A stretch of 51,239 nucleotides of DNA from Lysinibacillus boronitolerans JCM 21713 = 10a = NBRC 103108 (GCF_000772935.1 NZ_JPVR01000053.1:1-51239); one strand, 5' to 3'. Counted from the first letter of the stretch, positions 41,579-51,198 are shown. Program-made: numbers and translations. Notes: a model not told the origin generated them from the sequence alone.

Positions 41579-42952
41579 TTATGACAAAATTGGTAGATGG
41601 ATATAAACCTTTGTGCCTGCATGCACTTTACTTTCCATCTGTATGGTCCCTCCATGTAGCTCAACAATTTGTTTGACAATCGCTAAGCCTAGCCCCGTCC
41701 CTTGCTTGGTTCTAGACGCATCGGCGCGATAAAAACGGTCATATACTTTTGCTAATTGATCCTCAGTCATTCCTATTCCACTGTCCTCAACAAGAATTTC
41801 AAGTGAGGCAGATTTTCTTTGTACATGTAGACGTATTTGCCCACCCTCTACATTATATTTAATGGCATTTGTCAGTAAATTATCCCATACATTTTGTAAA
41901 AGCCCTGCATCGCCATCAAAAATAATTTGCTCTAGCTTATATGATACTTGAAGCTGTGACTCTTCCATTTGCCAACGATACTTTCGTACGGTTTCCTTTA
42001 GCTGTTCATCTAACCGATAAGACTCACGTTTTACGATTCTTGTCGATTGATCAAGCGATGTTAATAATAATAATTGCTTGGTCAATGTAGATAGGCGTTT
42101 TGTTTCTAGCTCAATGATTGCTGCATATTCCTGTCTTTCCTGCTCAGTAAGGGAAGGATTTTTCAGTAAATCAACATACCCTTGAATATTTAATAAAGGT
42201 GATTGGAAGTCATGTGATACATTACTGATAAATTCCTTCCTTGTACGATCATTTTCCTGTAGTCTCTCAGTCATCCTATTAAAGCTTGCCGCTAATTGAC
42301 CAATTTCATCTGCACGATCAATATCTAGAACTGTATCAAATTTTTCATGTGCTAGCTGTTGAGTGGCTGCTGTTAGCTTTGTAATGGGGCGAATTAATGC
42401 TTTAGCAAATAATAGCATGGCAAGTAGGCTCAGTACCGTCATAACCAACATTAATCCTGCAAGTATTGTATGCACCTCAGAAAACAATAAACGAATATCA
42501 GGTCTTATGAATAAAGCATAGGGCTTGTTTTCATAGGTAAATGGCACACCAATTGTATTATTTAGTTCATTAGCAAAAAAGCCTGTTACAAAGGTTTCTT
42601 TAGGGAAATCTCGCATACCATGATAGGTTTCTCCGTTTAAAACATGCTCAACAACAGATGCTGACAATGTTTTATCACGATATGGACCGCCAAAAAAATG
42701 CCCCTCCTCACCAGTTGTTACATAAATTTGATAGCCAATCTCGCCCAATGTTGTCAAATAGCTATTTAAATCTTCTGGTTTGTCTGTCTCAATATAATGC
42801 ACAATATCCTGTGCTATGCTAACGTTTTTCGTATCATTTTTTTCTTTTACAACTTGATGGTAATAGGTATTTGTTACTAAAAAGCCCAAACATAAGCTTC
42901 CAATCATTACCAGCATTGTTGTTACAACAAATTTACTATATAACGTTTTCAT
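41579..42952 (-). CDS. hssS: Heme sensor histidine kinase HssS
   Basis: 457 aa, the same length as S. aureus HssS. Two membrane helices (about 9-30 and 163-187) enclose an extracellular sensor with segments strikingly like HssS: TLGEIGYQI, PYRDKTLSASVVEHVLNGETYHG, FVTGFFANELNNTIGV, IRPDIRLLFSEV. Then HAMP (about 188-240), HisKA with phospho-His 247 (NVSHDFQSPLLNIQGY) and HATPase (N-box NLLTNAIKYN, DSGIGM, GTGLGLAIV). In S. aureus it responds to heme excess and switches on HrtAB. It overlaps hssR by 4 nt. Confidence 0.85.
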   Translation of the reverse strand: MKTLYSKFVVTTMLVMIGSLCLGFLVTNTYYHQVVKEKNDTKNVSIAQDIVHYIETDKPEDLNSYLTTLGEIGYQIYVTTGEEGHFFGGPYRDKTLSASVVEHVLNGETYHGMRDFPKETFVTGFFANELNNTIGVPFTYENKPYALFIRPDIRLLFSEVHTILAGLMLVMTVLSLLAMLLFAKALIRPITKLTAATQQLAHEKFDTVLDIDRADEIGQLAASFNRMTERLQENDRTRKEFISNVSHDFQSPLLNIQGYVDLLKNPSLTEQERQEYAAIIELETKRLSTLTKQLLLLTSLDQSTRIVKRESYRLDEQLKETVRKYRWQMEESQLQVSYKLEQIIFDGDAGLLQNVWDNLLTNAIKYNVEGGQIRLHVQRKSASLEILVEDSGIGMTEDQLAKVYDRFYRADASRTKQGTGLGLAIVKQIVELHGGTIQMESKVHAGTKVYIHLPILS

Positions 42953-43620
42953 GTTGTTTCCTCTAGCTTATAGCCAACACCTCTTACTGTTGTAATTTCA
43001 ACAGCCGTGTCATATCGATTTAATCTTTCACGAATCCGCTTCACATGCGTATTTAACGTTTGCTCATCTCCATCATAGTCATAGCCCCATACTTGTTCCA
43101 TAATATAGCTACGAGTAAACACTTGATGGGGTCGTGATGCTAACAAAGCCAGTAATTCAAATTCCTTTAAAGGTAATATAAGTGTATTTCCCTCTATTAC
43201 AACCTCAAAGCTTCGACGATCAATTACTAGTTTGCCTACTTGAATGGTTACTTGATTTTTTTTATCCAATCTCCTCAAAATCGCGGCTATACGAAATAAT
43301 AACTCCTTTGGTTCAAAGGGCTTTACAACATAATCGTCAGATCCTGCTAAAAAGCCACGTTCTTTATCCTCTAGCTCCCCCTTTGCTGTTAATAATAAAA
43401 CAGGAATATCATAATCTTGGGTTAAAGACTCTGTTAGTGTAAAACCATCCATTCCTGGCATCATTACATCGACCACAGCTAAATCAGGCAGACTCCCTTC
43501 AAGTAAGGCTAGTGCCTGCTGTGCATTTTCAGCAAGTAACACTTGATAACCTTCCCTTGTAAGATAAATATTTACTAGTTGTAAAATATGAACATCATCA
43601 TCAACAACAAGGATCTTCAT
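42949..43620 (-). CDS. hssR: Heme response regulator HssR
   Basis: 223 aa OmpR-family regulator. Receiver with acidic pair VVDDD, phospho-Asp in AVVDVMMPGMDGF (about 51), Thr in LLLTAKGELEDKERGF and Lys in YVVKPFEPKELLFRI. C-terminal winged helix (LPLKEFELLALL, TRSYIMEQVWGYDYDGDEQTLNTHVKRIRERL, TTVRGVGYKLE). S. aureus HssR is 224 aa. Translationally coupled to hssS. No hrtAB genes are in the window. Confidence 0.85.
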   Translation of the reverse strand: MKILVVDDDVHILQLVNIYLTREGYQVLLAENAQQALALLEGSLPDLAVVDVMMPGMDGFTLTESLTQDYDIPVLLLTAKGELEDKERGFLAGSDDYVVKPFEPKELLFRIAAILRRLDKKNQVTIQVGKLVIDRRSFEVVIEGNTLILPLKEFELLALLASRPHQVFTRSYIMEQVWGYDYDGDEQTLNTHVKRIRERLNRYDTAVEITTVRGVGYKLEETT

Positions 43621-43693
43621 CTGCCCACCTCCAGTTAATAAGAAAAAATCCGATCATATAGAACGAATTTTTTCATCACAAATTACTATTATT

Positions 43694-44791
43694 TTATAAC
43701 GAAAATATAGAAATCAACAGCAATAAGAGAAAAGGTAAACCAATAACAATATAGCCTCTAGGATTGGCAAGGTTCATAGTCCATCCTACCCCAAAGCGTT
43801 TCTCCACAAAAATGGAAGGGTCTTGTCGATTCATATAAATTAAGCCACCCTTCCAATAGCGATCCTCATCCACGTCCATTACCTGTGAATCTATATTTGC
43901 TTCATAGCGTACTTTGTGTTTATGTTTTTTCAAAACATATATAAGTAATGAGCCCAGCAAAACAACTAAGAACAAAATAAATACAGGTAATAGCTTATAG
44001 CCTACTGTCATAGAAGGATAGATATTGCTTAATTGCAAAATTGTTAATAAAGCTGTTAATGCATAACTTATCATTAATATTTGCCAACTCATGTATTTTC
44101 GCGTTTTGAGCTGATCCTCCAACGATTCCTCTTTGTGATTTACAGCTAATTTAATTGCAGAACGTTTAATGGAGTCGGTAATTCCCCACATCATACATTG
44201 CATCATTAGCATTATCAATGGCAGTGAAATAGCCGTAAAATAGGTCTTATCTCTCCAGGCATCTGCTTCTCCACTCGGCCCCCAATGTACTGCTATATCA
44301 TTTGGCATTTGATCGTAATGTAGTACTGTGTAAATGATCAAAAATACTGATATTCCTAACGGTACAGCAAAAAAAGACCAAGGAAGCATTTCATCGCGGC
44401 TTCGTGCAGTTAAATCTATTGCCCGTACTTGTTTAATATTTACGCCCCACTGCTCTTGTTTTTTCAAAGTGGATACCTTTTGATGATTTATCCAATACAG
44501 CACCATACTTACTGTAAGCATACTAAACAAACAACTTAATAAAACAATACTTTGCATGGATTCAGAAGGCGCTAATTGATTGTAACTAATAATCATGATG
44601 ATTAGAAATACTATCCCTGTGCCTCCTACGAATTGAACATACTGTTTTTTCAATTGAGCTAGGATGGGATGTTTAATCTTTTGTTCAGGCACAGTGACTC
44701 CAAAAACGATTGTCTCTCGTACAATATAAGGAACCACTATTTGCAAAGCTAATGTCATGATGTAAATGGTTGTAAAAACACCAAGTAGCAT
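43694..44791 (-). CDS. DUF1648/DUF5808 membrane protein
   Basis: 365 aa, eight or nine membrane helices. The middle DUF1648 motif (LHYDQMPNDIAVHWGPSGEADAW) is shared with SdpI-type bacteriocin immunity proteins. The N-terminus has the YIVRETIVFGVTVPEQ motif common to this family, and the C-terminus a DUF5808 segment (GGLIYMNRQDPSIFVEKRFGVGWTMNLANPRG). AGGGAG lies 9 nt before the ATG; the gene follows a GntR regulator by 4 nt. Immunity or envelope-stress role is inferred from family and regulation. Confidence 0.8.
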   Translation of the reverse strand: MLLGVFTTIYIMTLALQIVVPYIVRETIVFGVTVPEQKIKHPILAQLKKQYVQFVGGTGIVFLIIMIISYNQLAPSESMQSIVLLSCLFSMLTVSMVLYWINHQKVSTLKKQEQWGVNIKQVRAIDLTARSRDEMLPWSFFAVPLGISVFLIIYTVLHYDQMPNDIAVHWGPSGEADAWRDKTYFTAISLPLIMLMMQCMMWGITDSIKRSAIKLAVNHKEESLEDQLKTRKYMSWQILMISYALTALLTILQLSNIYPSMTVGYKLLPVFILFLVVLLGSLLIYVLKKHKHKVRYEANIDSQVMDVDEDRYWKGGLIYMNRQDPSIFVEKRFGVGWTMNLANPRGYIVIGLPFLLLLLISIFSL

Positions 44792-44795
44792 TTTG

Positions 44796-45191
44796 CTACA
44801 CTCCCTCTGCTGGAATTTGCAAATCAGCGAATACTTTTTTCATCATGTGCTCAATTTGTTCAGCTGTTGCGCCGAGCACCATTCCTTCTGCCACAACAGG
44901 TTTCAAATTCTTTTCGATTTGTCGTAGTTGCTCAGGTGTTAAAGCTCTCTCCTCTGTAGAACATATAATAGCTCCAGATTTTGGTCGAATGGTAATAATC
45001 CCTTTTGCCTCTAATTCATGATAGCTCTTATTAACAGTATGCATATTAACACCTAGATCAGCAGCTAAACTTCGCACAGACGGTAAAGTATCACCTGGTT
45101 TCATTTCTCCTCTAGCAATTCCTTCAATAATTTGACGTGTCACCTGCTCATAAATAGGTACGTCTGATTGAAATTCTATTTGAATAAGCAT
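44796..45191 (-). CDS. GntR family regulator, YtrA subfamily
   Basis: 131 aa from ATG 45191 (GGAG 9 nt upstream; ATG 45206 has no ribosome binding site). Winged-helix domain: PIYEQVTRQIIEGIARGEMKPGDTLPSVRSLAADLGVNMHTV, then NKSYHELEAKGIITIRPKSGA. A short C-terminal helical tail (about 80-131) replaces the large ligand domain of other GntR proteins, which defines YtrA-type regulators; these commonly repress ABC exporter operons. A perfect inverted repeat sits just upstream, and a matching site precedes the yxlEFG-like operon. Confidence 0.88.
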   Translation of the reverse strand: MLIQIEFQSDVPIYEQVTRQIIEGIARGEMKPGDTLPSVRSLAADLGVNMHTVNKSYHELEAKGIITIRPKSGAIICSTEERALTPEQLRQIEKNLKPVVAEGMVLGATAEQIEHMMKKVFADLQIPAEGV

Positions 45192-45207
45192 GTTTATCAT
45201 CTCCATA

Positions 45208-45232
45208 TTTGTTATACAACTAATATAACAAA
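45208..45232 (-). promoter_or_regulatory. Inverted-repeat operator of the GntR-DUF1648 operon
   Basis: Perfect TTTGTTATA-N7-TATAACAAA (arms 45208-45216 and 45224-45232), ending 17 nt before the GntR start codon. Identical arms and spacing occur at 26525-26547. Confidence 0.8.
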
Positions 45233-45263
45233 TTTCTCTCCACCTTGCATGAGATACAAATTT

Positions 45264-46156
45264 TTAAATGGGAGAATTTTTAATGGTTTCAATAAATCTT
45301 TGCACAAGTAAATTCTGCTTCTCATTATTCCTCGTACAAATCGCAATTTTATGTTTAATGGCATGTATATCCTTGACATAAACCCTCGCCAATTGCCCAC
45401 TCTCTACATACTCTCTAACCGCAAGAGAAGAAATAAAATTTGCACCATAGCCTGCCATGACTGAGCGAATGGTTTCATGAATGCCATTAAATTGGAGTGC
45501 GATTTTTGGTGGTCTCACTTGGTATGTTTGACATAATGAGAAAAGATGCTCCCTCATCGAACTCCCTACTTCTCTCATAATAAAAGGCTCCTGAAACATT
45601 TCGACTAATTAATAGATTGATGTGCATAACGATGATTTGGCGATACTACAAACCATAATTCATCCTCATATAATTCCTCCCACACTATTTCCTTAGGTCT
45701 TTCAGACATTCCCCCACCATAAATAGCCATATCCGCTTTATAGTTTATTAACTGTTCAAAGGCATCCTTTGTATTGGTCGTTGTAATCATTAAATTCGCC
45801 TGTTCATTTGCAGCCTTGAAAGTAGCTGCCCATTTAGGAATTAAAAAATTAGCAGGTAAGTAGGTTGCAACAATGTGTAAATTTCCTGCTCTTGCAAGTC
45901 GATAATCTTCTATAAATGTTTCAATATGTTGTTCAAGAGCAATAAGATTTTGAGCTTTTTCTGCTAGTGCCACACCGAATTCAGTAAGTACTACACCACG
46001 TCCCTGTTGTTGAAATAGCTGGACGCCAATTTCATGCTCAAAACGTTTGATTTGACTTGAAACGGCAGGTTGACTGATACATAGCTTTTCTGCAGCTTTT
46101 GTAAAACTGCCTGTAGCCGCAACTTGATAAAACAATTTTAAGCCATGACTATTCAT
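45264..46156 (-). pseudogene. LysR family regulator, frameshifted (CysL-like)
   Basis: The N-terminal 183 codons (46156 to 45605) encode the LysR helix-turn-helix (LFYQVAATGSFTKAAEKLCISQPAVSSQIKRFE) and the first part of the effector domain, ending at TAG just after NHRYAHQSIN. The rest of the effector domain (REVGSSMREHLFSLC, GIHETIRSVMAGYGANFISSLAV) continues in another frame from about 45608 to 45264. Together they make one normal LysR protein of about 295 aa, so a single indel near 45605 broke it. Could also be a sequencing error. It is divergent from the O-methyltransferase gene. Confidence 0.8.
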
Positions 46157-46285
46157 GATTTAACCTCAATTCATAATCTTTAGTTATGTATAAATAATAA
46201 TAATATATTTTTATTATGATTCATTCTATCATACACTTTATTGGCAAGCTTGCACTTTAAAAAAATAGTGAAATGAGGCTGTACA

Positions 46286-46951
46286 ATGACAGAATTAAAT
46301 GTTTGGCATAATGTAGATGATTATTTCATGACTAAGCTCCTACCAGAAAACGAACACCTTAATAGTGCACTACAGGCTAATAAAGCTGCAGGTATTCCAG
46401 AAATTGATGTATCTCCTACTCAAGGGAAACTATTATATTTACTCGCTAAAATGAAAAGTGCGGTAAATATTTTAGAGATCGGTACACTTGGAGGCTATAG
46501 CAGTATTTGCTTAGCCCAAGCTCTTCCTCAAGCAGGAAAGGTAGTGACTTTAGAAATTAATGAAGATTACGCCAAAATCGCCAAGCAAAATATAGAGAAT
46601 GCAGGCTATGAACAAATGATTGAGGTAATTGTAGGAAATGCCCTAGATACATTGCCAAACTTAAAAAAAGCTGGACTATTATTCGACTTTATCTTTATTG
46701 ATGCTGATAAACCTAATAACCCTGCTTACTTAGAGTGGGCGTTAAAATTAGCACAGGCTGGGGCTGTTATCATCGCTGATAATGTTGTGCGTAACGGTGC
46801 GGTAACTGATGAAAATAGTGAGGATGAACGCGTTAGAGGCGTACAGGAATTTGTGGATTTACTAAAAGCAGACCCTAGAATTGAAGCAACAGCTATACAA
46901 ACAGTTGGTGTGAAAGGGTATGATGGCTTTGTACTAGCCATAGTAAATTAG
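46286..46951 (+). CDS. SAM-dependent O-methyltransferase (class I, YrrM/CCoAOMT-like)
   Basis: 221 aa. SAM-binding motif I NILEIGTLGGYSSICLA, acidic TLEINEDY at the end of strand 2, and FDFIFIDADKPNNPAYLEWAL with the metal-binding Asp; NVVRNGAV follows. This set defines the O-methyltransferase family 3 (catechol/caffeoyl-CoA type). Substrate unknown. The ribosome binding site is weak (GAGG, 8 nt away). It stands divergent to the broken LysR gene, its probable former regulator. Confidence 0.88.
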   Translation: MTELNVWHNVDDYFMTKLLPENEHLNSALQANKAAGIPEIDVSPTQGKLLYLLAKMKSAVNILEIGTLGGYSSICLAQALPQAGKVVTLEINEDYAKIAKQNIENAGYEQMIEVIVGNALDTLPNLKKAGLLFDFIFIDADKPNNPAYLEWALKLAQAGAVIIADNVVRNGAVTDENSEDERVRGVQEFVDLLKADPRIEATAIQTVGVKGYDGFVLAIVN

Positions 46952-46961
46952 AATAGAAAAG

Positions 46962-46989
46962 CCGCGTAACTTTTAAAACAGTTACGCGG
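46962..46989 (+). terminator. Hairpin after the O-methyltransferase gene
   Basis: CCGCGTAAC (46962-46970) pairs with GTTACGCGG (46981-46989) around a 10-nt loop, 10 nt past the stop. Little U-tract follows. Confidence 0.6.
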
Positions 46990-47000
46990 ATGTACAATAA

Positions 47001-47044
47001 AAAGATGCCTTACCGCTCCCCATCTAAGCTAGTAAGACATCTTT
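47001..47044 (-). terminator. Distal terminator of the aceA-aceB transcript
   Basis: AAAGATG...CTTAC pairs with GTAAG...CATCTTT (47001-47013 with 47032-47044). On the minus strand it is followed by TTTTTATTGT. It lies about 180 nt beyond aceB; a smaller hairpin, ACGGGG/CCCCGT (47112-47130), lies between. Confidence 0.6.
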
Positions 47045-47225
47045 AAACCCTTAAAATCTCTTAACTTTTATTTATAGACCCCTTTTAATTCAATCGTGCT
47101 CATCTCTTTAAACGGGGGAACAGACCCCGTCACGTTATGTTAGTGGAATAGGCTGGACTGTACCCGAGTGCAATCCATAGATAGTTATTAGGAAAGTTTG
47201 ATATGTTGGATAGTAGATTTGTATT

Positions 47226-48848
47226 TTACGCTAATTTTTCATACCCTGGAAGTGTCAAGAATTCTGCAAATTCATCTTGTTCAATTAAGGATTTAAACAG
47301 TTCAGCAGCTTCTTCATAGCGACCACTGTTATAAGCTTGTTCCCCAACAGCCTCTTTAATCTTCACAAGTTCTTCTTCCAATATTTCTAAAACAAATGCT
47401 AATGTAATACCACGTCCATCATCTAAGATTCCTTTCGGATGACGGATCCATTGCCATACTTGTGTACGAGAGATTTCTGCTGTTGCAGCATCCTCCATCA
47501 AGTTATTAATTGGTGCAGCCCCGTTACCTCGAAGCCATGAAGCAATATATTGTACACCAACACTACAGTTAATACGTAGACCTTCAATTGTAATTGTTCC
47601 TTCTGGTACAGCTACTAAATCTTCGGCAGATACTTGTACATCCTCACGCTTTTTATGAATTTGGTTAGGCGTTGTCATAATTGCATCAAATTGCTCCATC
47701 GCTGTTGCAACCATACCAGGATGTGCTACCCATGTACCGTCGTGCCCCTCTGTTGCCTCACGACGTTTATCTTCTGCCACCTTTGCAAATGCCACTGCAT
47801 TCGCCTCATCGTCATTTTTAACTGGAATTTGAGCTGCCATTCCGCCCATTGCTGGTGCATTCCGCTTATGACATGTTTGAATACATAAAGATGTATAGGC
47901 TTTCATGAAAGGTACTGTCATCGTTACTTGCCCACGGTCTGGCAAAATAACGTCAGCTTGATTGCGTAGACGTTTAATATAGCTGAAAATATAATCCCAG
48001 CGACCACAATTCAAACCAGCTGAATGTTCACGTAGCTCATATAAAATTTCATCCATCTCAAACGCGGCTAAAATTGTTTCAATTAATACAGTAGCTTTTA
48101 TTGTCCCCTGTGGAATACCAATATAATCTTGAGCAAACACAAAGACATCATTCCATAGTCGAGCCTCTAAATGGCTTTCAAGCTTTGGTAGATAGAAGTA
48201 TGGCCCTGTACCTTGTGCAAGTGCGTTTTTGGCATTGTGGAATAGATATAAACCGAAGTCAAAGAAACTGCCTGAAATCGGCTCTCCATCCACTAGTACA
48301 TGCTTCTCAAGCAAGTGTAAACCTCGTGGACGTACTAACAGCACTGCTGTCTCATCATTTAATTTATATGTTTTGCCATTGGATGCTTGTGTAAATTCAA
48401 TCGTCTTATTAATAGCATCACGCATATTAATTTGACCACCAATCATATTTTCCCATGTTGGGGAAGATGCATCCTCAAAGCATGCCATGAACATTTTTGC
48501 TCCAGAATTTAACGCATTAATAACCATCTTCCGATCAACTGGCCCTGTAATTTCAACACGGCGATCTTGCAAGTCTTTTGGAAGTGGTGCAATTACCCAA
48601 TCACCTTCACGAATATGCTTCGTCTCTGGCAGGAAATCCAGCTTCTCTCCCGCATCAAGTCGTTTTTGGCGTTCTTGTCGAGCCTCCAACAGCTCCTTGC
48701 GGCGAGCATCAAATTTTTCGTGCAGGGCAAGAACAAATTCAAGAGCTTCAGGTGTCAAAATTTCATTAGTTTGCTCGTTTTGTTCTCCAACAATTTTAAG
48801 CTTACCTGTCGTTGCTTGTTCCATTAGCTGTTTACCCACCTTTGCCAT
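47226..48848 (-). CDS. aceB: Malate synthase A
   Basis: 540 aa, usual length about 530. Condenses glyoxylate with acetyl-CoA to malate, the second step of the glyoxylate shunt. Visible marks: [68 protein letters not shown], and [31 protein letters not shown] 48848 is 14 nt from GGAGG; an internal ATG 48824 with GGTGGG upstream is possible. It follows aceA by 89 nt on the same strand, and its ribosome binding site lies in a hairpin. Confidence 0.93.
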   Translation of the reverse strand: MAKVGKQLMEQATTGKLKIVGEQNEQTNEILTPEALEFVLALHEKFDARRKELLEARQERQKRLDAGEKLDFLPETKHIREGDWVIAPLPKDLQDRRVEITGPVDRKMVINALNSGAKMFMACFEDASSPTWENMIGGQINMRDAINKTIEFTQASNGKTYKLNDETAVLLVRPRGLHLLEKHVLVDGEPISGSFFDFGLYLFHNAKNALAQGTGPYFYLPKLESHLEARLWNDVFVFAQDYIGIPQGTIKATVLIETILAAFEMDEILYELREHSAGLNCGRWDYIFSYIKRLRNQADVILPDRGQVTMTVPFMKAYTSLCIQTCHKRNAPAMGGMAAQIPVKNDDEANAVAFAKVAEDKRREATEGHDGTWVAHPGMVATAMEQFDAIMTTPNQIHKKREDVQVSAEDLVAVPEGTITIEGLRINCSVGVQYIASWLRGNGAAPINNLMEDAATAEISRTQVWQWIRHPKGILDDGRGITLAFVLEILEEELVKIKEAVGEQAYNSGRYEEAAELFKSLIEQDEFAEFLTLPGYEKLA

Positions 48849-48861
48849 TTTAGTTTCGTCA

Positions 48862-48887
48862 TCCTCCGCTTTAGGAGGAGCGGAGGA
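48862..48887 (-). promoter_or_regulatory. Hairpin that includes the aceB ribosome binding site
   Basis: On the minus strand TCCTCCGC, a 10-nt loop, GCGGAGGA: a perfect 8-bp stem whose 3' arm is the aceB Shine-Dalgarno sequence. No T-run follows, so it is not a plain terminator. Confidence 0.6.
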
Positions 48888-48937
48888 GACTATTCTATGA
48901 TTATGAATTTAGGAAAACACGTATTTTAAACTAAGAC

Positions 48938-50221
48938 TTATACAAACTGTTCTGTTTCAGTAGAACCTGCCATTGCAGTTGTAGAAGAAGTACCACCAGA
49001 GATAACTTGAGAGATTTCATCAAAGTATCCAGTACCTACTTCACGTTGGTGACGTGTAGCTGTATAGCCTTTAGACTCAGAAGCAAACTCTGCTTGCTGT
49101 AGCTTAGAATATGCAGCCATACCATTATCTTTATAGTCATGAGCAAGCTCAAACATAGAGTGGTTAAGTGCATGGAAACCTGCTAAAGTAACAAATTGGA
49201 ATTTATAACCTAACTTACCAAGTTCACGTTGATACTCTGCAATTTCTTCTTCTGAAAGATTTGCCTTCCAGTTGAATGAAGGTGAGCAGTTGTATGCAAG
49301 CATTTTACCTGGGAACTCAGCATGAATAGCCTCAGCAAATTCTCTAGCTTCTTCAAGTGATGGTTTAGAAGTTTCACACCAAATTAAATCTGCATATGGC
49401 GCGTAAGCTAAACCACGAGCAATTGCTTGTTTGATTCCAGCTTTTGTACGGAAGAAGCCTTCGGGTGTGCGTTCACCAGTGATGAACTCTGCATCACGTG
49501 GATCAATATCTGATGTAACCATATCAGCAGCATCAGCATCTGTACGTGCAATTAAAATTGTATCTACACCCATAACATCTGTTGCTAAACGTGCAGCTAC
49601 TAAGTTACGAACAGCATTTTGTGTTGGAAGTAATACTTTACCTCCAAGGTGTCCACATTTCTTTTCAGAAGCTAATTGATCTTCTAAGTGAACACCAGCT
49701 GCTCCAGCCTCAATCATACCTTTTACAAGCTCGAATACGTTTAGAGGCCCACCAAAACCTGCTTCTGCGTCTGCTACGATTGGCGCGAACCAATCAAATT
49801 GATCAACACGTCCTTCAGCATGATCAATTTGATCTGCACGTTGAAGTGCTTGATTAATTCGTTTTACTACTGCTGGTACAGAGTTAGCTGGATATAATGA
49901 TTGGTCAGGATACATTTGACCAGACAGGTTTGCATCTGCAGCTACTTGCCAGCCTGATAGATAGATAGCCTTTAAGCCAGCTTTTACTTGTTGTACTGCC
50001 TGATTCCCCGTTAATGCCCCCAATGCATTGATAAACGGTTCCTCATGTAATGAATTCCAAAGTCGAGTAGCACCTTTTTGCGCTAGTGTTTGTTCAATTA
50101 CTACTGTCCCCTGTAATTTAACAACCTCTTCAGCTGAATATGTGCGTTCAATACCAGCCCAACGTGGGTTTTCAGCCCATTGTTTTTCTAAAGCTTCGAT
50201 TCTTTCTTGACGAGTTGACAT
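48938..50221 (-). CDS. aceA: Isocitrate lyase
   Basis: 427 aa. Splits isocitrate into glyoxylate and succinate, the first step of the glyoxylate shunt. Catalytic loop [13 protein letters not shown] with the active Cys; [15 protein letters not shown] with Mg-binding Asp residues; [13 protein letters not shown]; ending in the family's [18 protein letters not shown] tail. AAGGTGG lies 9 nt before the ATG. First gene of aceA-aceB; a LytTR regulator is divergent from it. Confidence 0.95.
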   Translation of the reverse strand: MSTRQERIEALEKQWAENPRWAGIERTYSAEEVVKLQGTVVIEQTLAQKGATRLWNSLHEEPFINALGALTGNQAVQQVKAGLKAIYLSGWQVAADANLSGQMYPDQSLYPANSVPAVVKRINQALQRADQIDHAEGRVDQFDWFAPIVADAEAGFGGPLNVFELVKGMIEAGAAGVHLEDQLASEKKCGHLGGKVLLPTQNAVRNLVAARLATDVMGVDTILIARTDADAADMVTSDIDPRDAEFITGERTPEGFFRTKAGIKQAIARGLAYAPYADLIWCETSKPSLEEAREFAEAIHAEFPGKMLAYNCSPSFNWKANLSEEEIAEYQRELGKLGYKFQFVTLAGFHALNHSMFELAHDYKDNGMAAYSKLQQAEFASESKGYTATRHQREVGTGYFDEISQVISGGTSSTTAMAGSTETEQFV

Positions 50222-50363
50222 ATTGAAATTCCACCTTCCCCTTTGTGTACAATATACTCTGTTAAAAAACTTTTAATTATCTGTTCCATAACAGGTTTAT
50301 TTGTTGTAAATTAATATATAACAGACTATTTGAATTTTCATTATTTTTCGATAAAAGATCAAA

Positions 50364-50394
50364 TTTTAAGGATAAAACTACCTTTTTTAAGGAT
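50364..50394 (+). promoter_or_regulatory. Direct repeats upstream of the LytTR gene
   Basis: TTTTAAGGAT occurs twice (50364-50373 and 50385-50394), 21 bp apart start to start, two helical turns. LytTR domains bind pairs of about 9-bp direct repeats with this period. They lie 42 nt before the LytTR start codon. A separate palindrome, CTGTT-N4-AACAG (50281-50294), lies nearer aceA. Confidence 0.5.
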
Positions 50395-50435
50395 GAAATT
50401 TGGAAGACTGTTTACAAACAAGGGGGATATTCACA

Positions 50436-51107
50436 ATGAACAATGAGTTAAATTCTTTCGTAAAAGATATTTCACAACAATATATTTTTATGTTAAAAGA
50501 CTGGATACCTGCTGATTCATCCATTGCGATTGCTGTTGAACATTCTTATGTTTATTTTCACTCTGGTCACCAAAGTATTCATTTAGAGATAGGGCAACAA
50601 GTATTACCTGGGAGTATTGCGGACCAAGTGTTACAGACTCAAAAAAAAACAGATGCTATTTTAGATAATTCCCTATTTGATACGCCATATTACGGCATTG
50701 GTTATCCCATATACATTCAAAATAAGCCTGCTGCTCTTGTCATTGTCCTACCGTCATCATTTACAACAAAAAGAGCCGAACCATATCAATTTTTAACTGG
50801 AAAGCAAGAGGAGGAATGGAATCCTGTAGCAATTAATAAAATATCTCATATTGAAAGCCTACAGAAAAAAACATGGTTTTATGTAGAGGGTGATCAGTAT
50901 AAAACGAGTATTACACTTAAAGAACTTCAATTACGATTACCATCATATTTTATTCGTATCCATAGATCTTACATTGTAAATATACATTTCATAAAAAAAA
51001 TGGCACGCGATTTAACATCAAATTTTATTGTCACTTTAATTGATGGAAGTGAGTTACCAGTGAGTCAATCTTATCTAAATGATCTTCGGAATGCTCTTGA
51101 GTTTTAA
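50436..51107 (+). CDS. LytTR-domain transcriptional regulator, probable regulator of aceA-aceB
   Basis: 223 aa from ATG 50436 (AAGGGGGA 8 nt upstream). The C-terminal 100 residues are a LytTR DNA-binding domain (ISHIESLQKKTWFYV, TLKELQLRLPSYFIRIHRSYIVNIHFIKKM, LPVSQSYLNDLRNAL). The N-terminal 120 residues are a sensor-like domain with YVYFHSGHQSIHLEIGQQVLPGSIADQVL, similar in style to the sugar-diacid/GAF-type inputs of other regulators; there is no receiver domain. Its position divergent from aceA suggests it controls the glyoxylate shunt in response to a small metabolite. This is inference. Confidence 0.75.
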   Translation: MNNELNSFVKDISQQYIFMLKDWIPADSSIAIAVEHSYVYFHSGHQSIHLEIGQQVLPGSIADQVLQTQKKTDAILDNSLFDTPYYGIGYPIYIQNKPAALVIVLPSSFTTKRAEPYQFLTGKQEEEWNPVAINKISHIESLQKKTWFYVEGDQYKTSITLKELQLRLPSYFIRIHRSYIVNIHFIKKMARDLTSNFIVTLIDGSELPVSQSYLNDLRNALEF

Positions 51108-51113
51108 GTATAA

Positions 51114-51145
51114 GGCTGTCCTTTTCCGGGAACAGCCTACTTTCT
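51114..51145 (+). terminator. Terminator after the LytTR gene
   Basis: GGCTGT (51114-51119) pairs with ACAGCC (51132-51137), extended by an imperfect CC/GG pair, followed by TACTTTCTTAATTT. Confidence 0.6.
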
Positions 51146-51160
51146 TAATTTCAGTACAAC

Positions 51161-51190
51161 AAAAAAGACCAGAGAAGAAATTCTCTGGTC
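51161..51190 (-). terminator. Terminator of the rRNA operon
   Basis: GACCAGAGAA (51167-51176) pairs with TTCTCTGGTC (51181-51190). On the minus strand it is followed by a run of six T. It lies 8 nt past the 5S 3' end. Confidence 0.88.
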
Positions 51191-51198
51191 TTTCATTT

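Noticed and set aside
45264..45599. A separate small protein made from the second half of the LysR gene.
   Set aside because: It is the normal continuation of the LysR effector domain in a shifted frame and has no ribosome binding site.
48487..48900. Long open frames on the plus strand opposite aceB and aceA (also at 14974-15342 opposite mrpD).
   Set aside because: They mirror the codons of well-supported genes, have no ribosome binding site and resemble no known protein.
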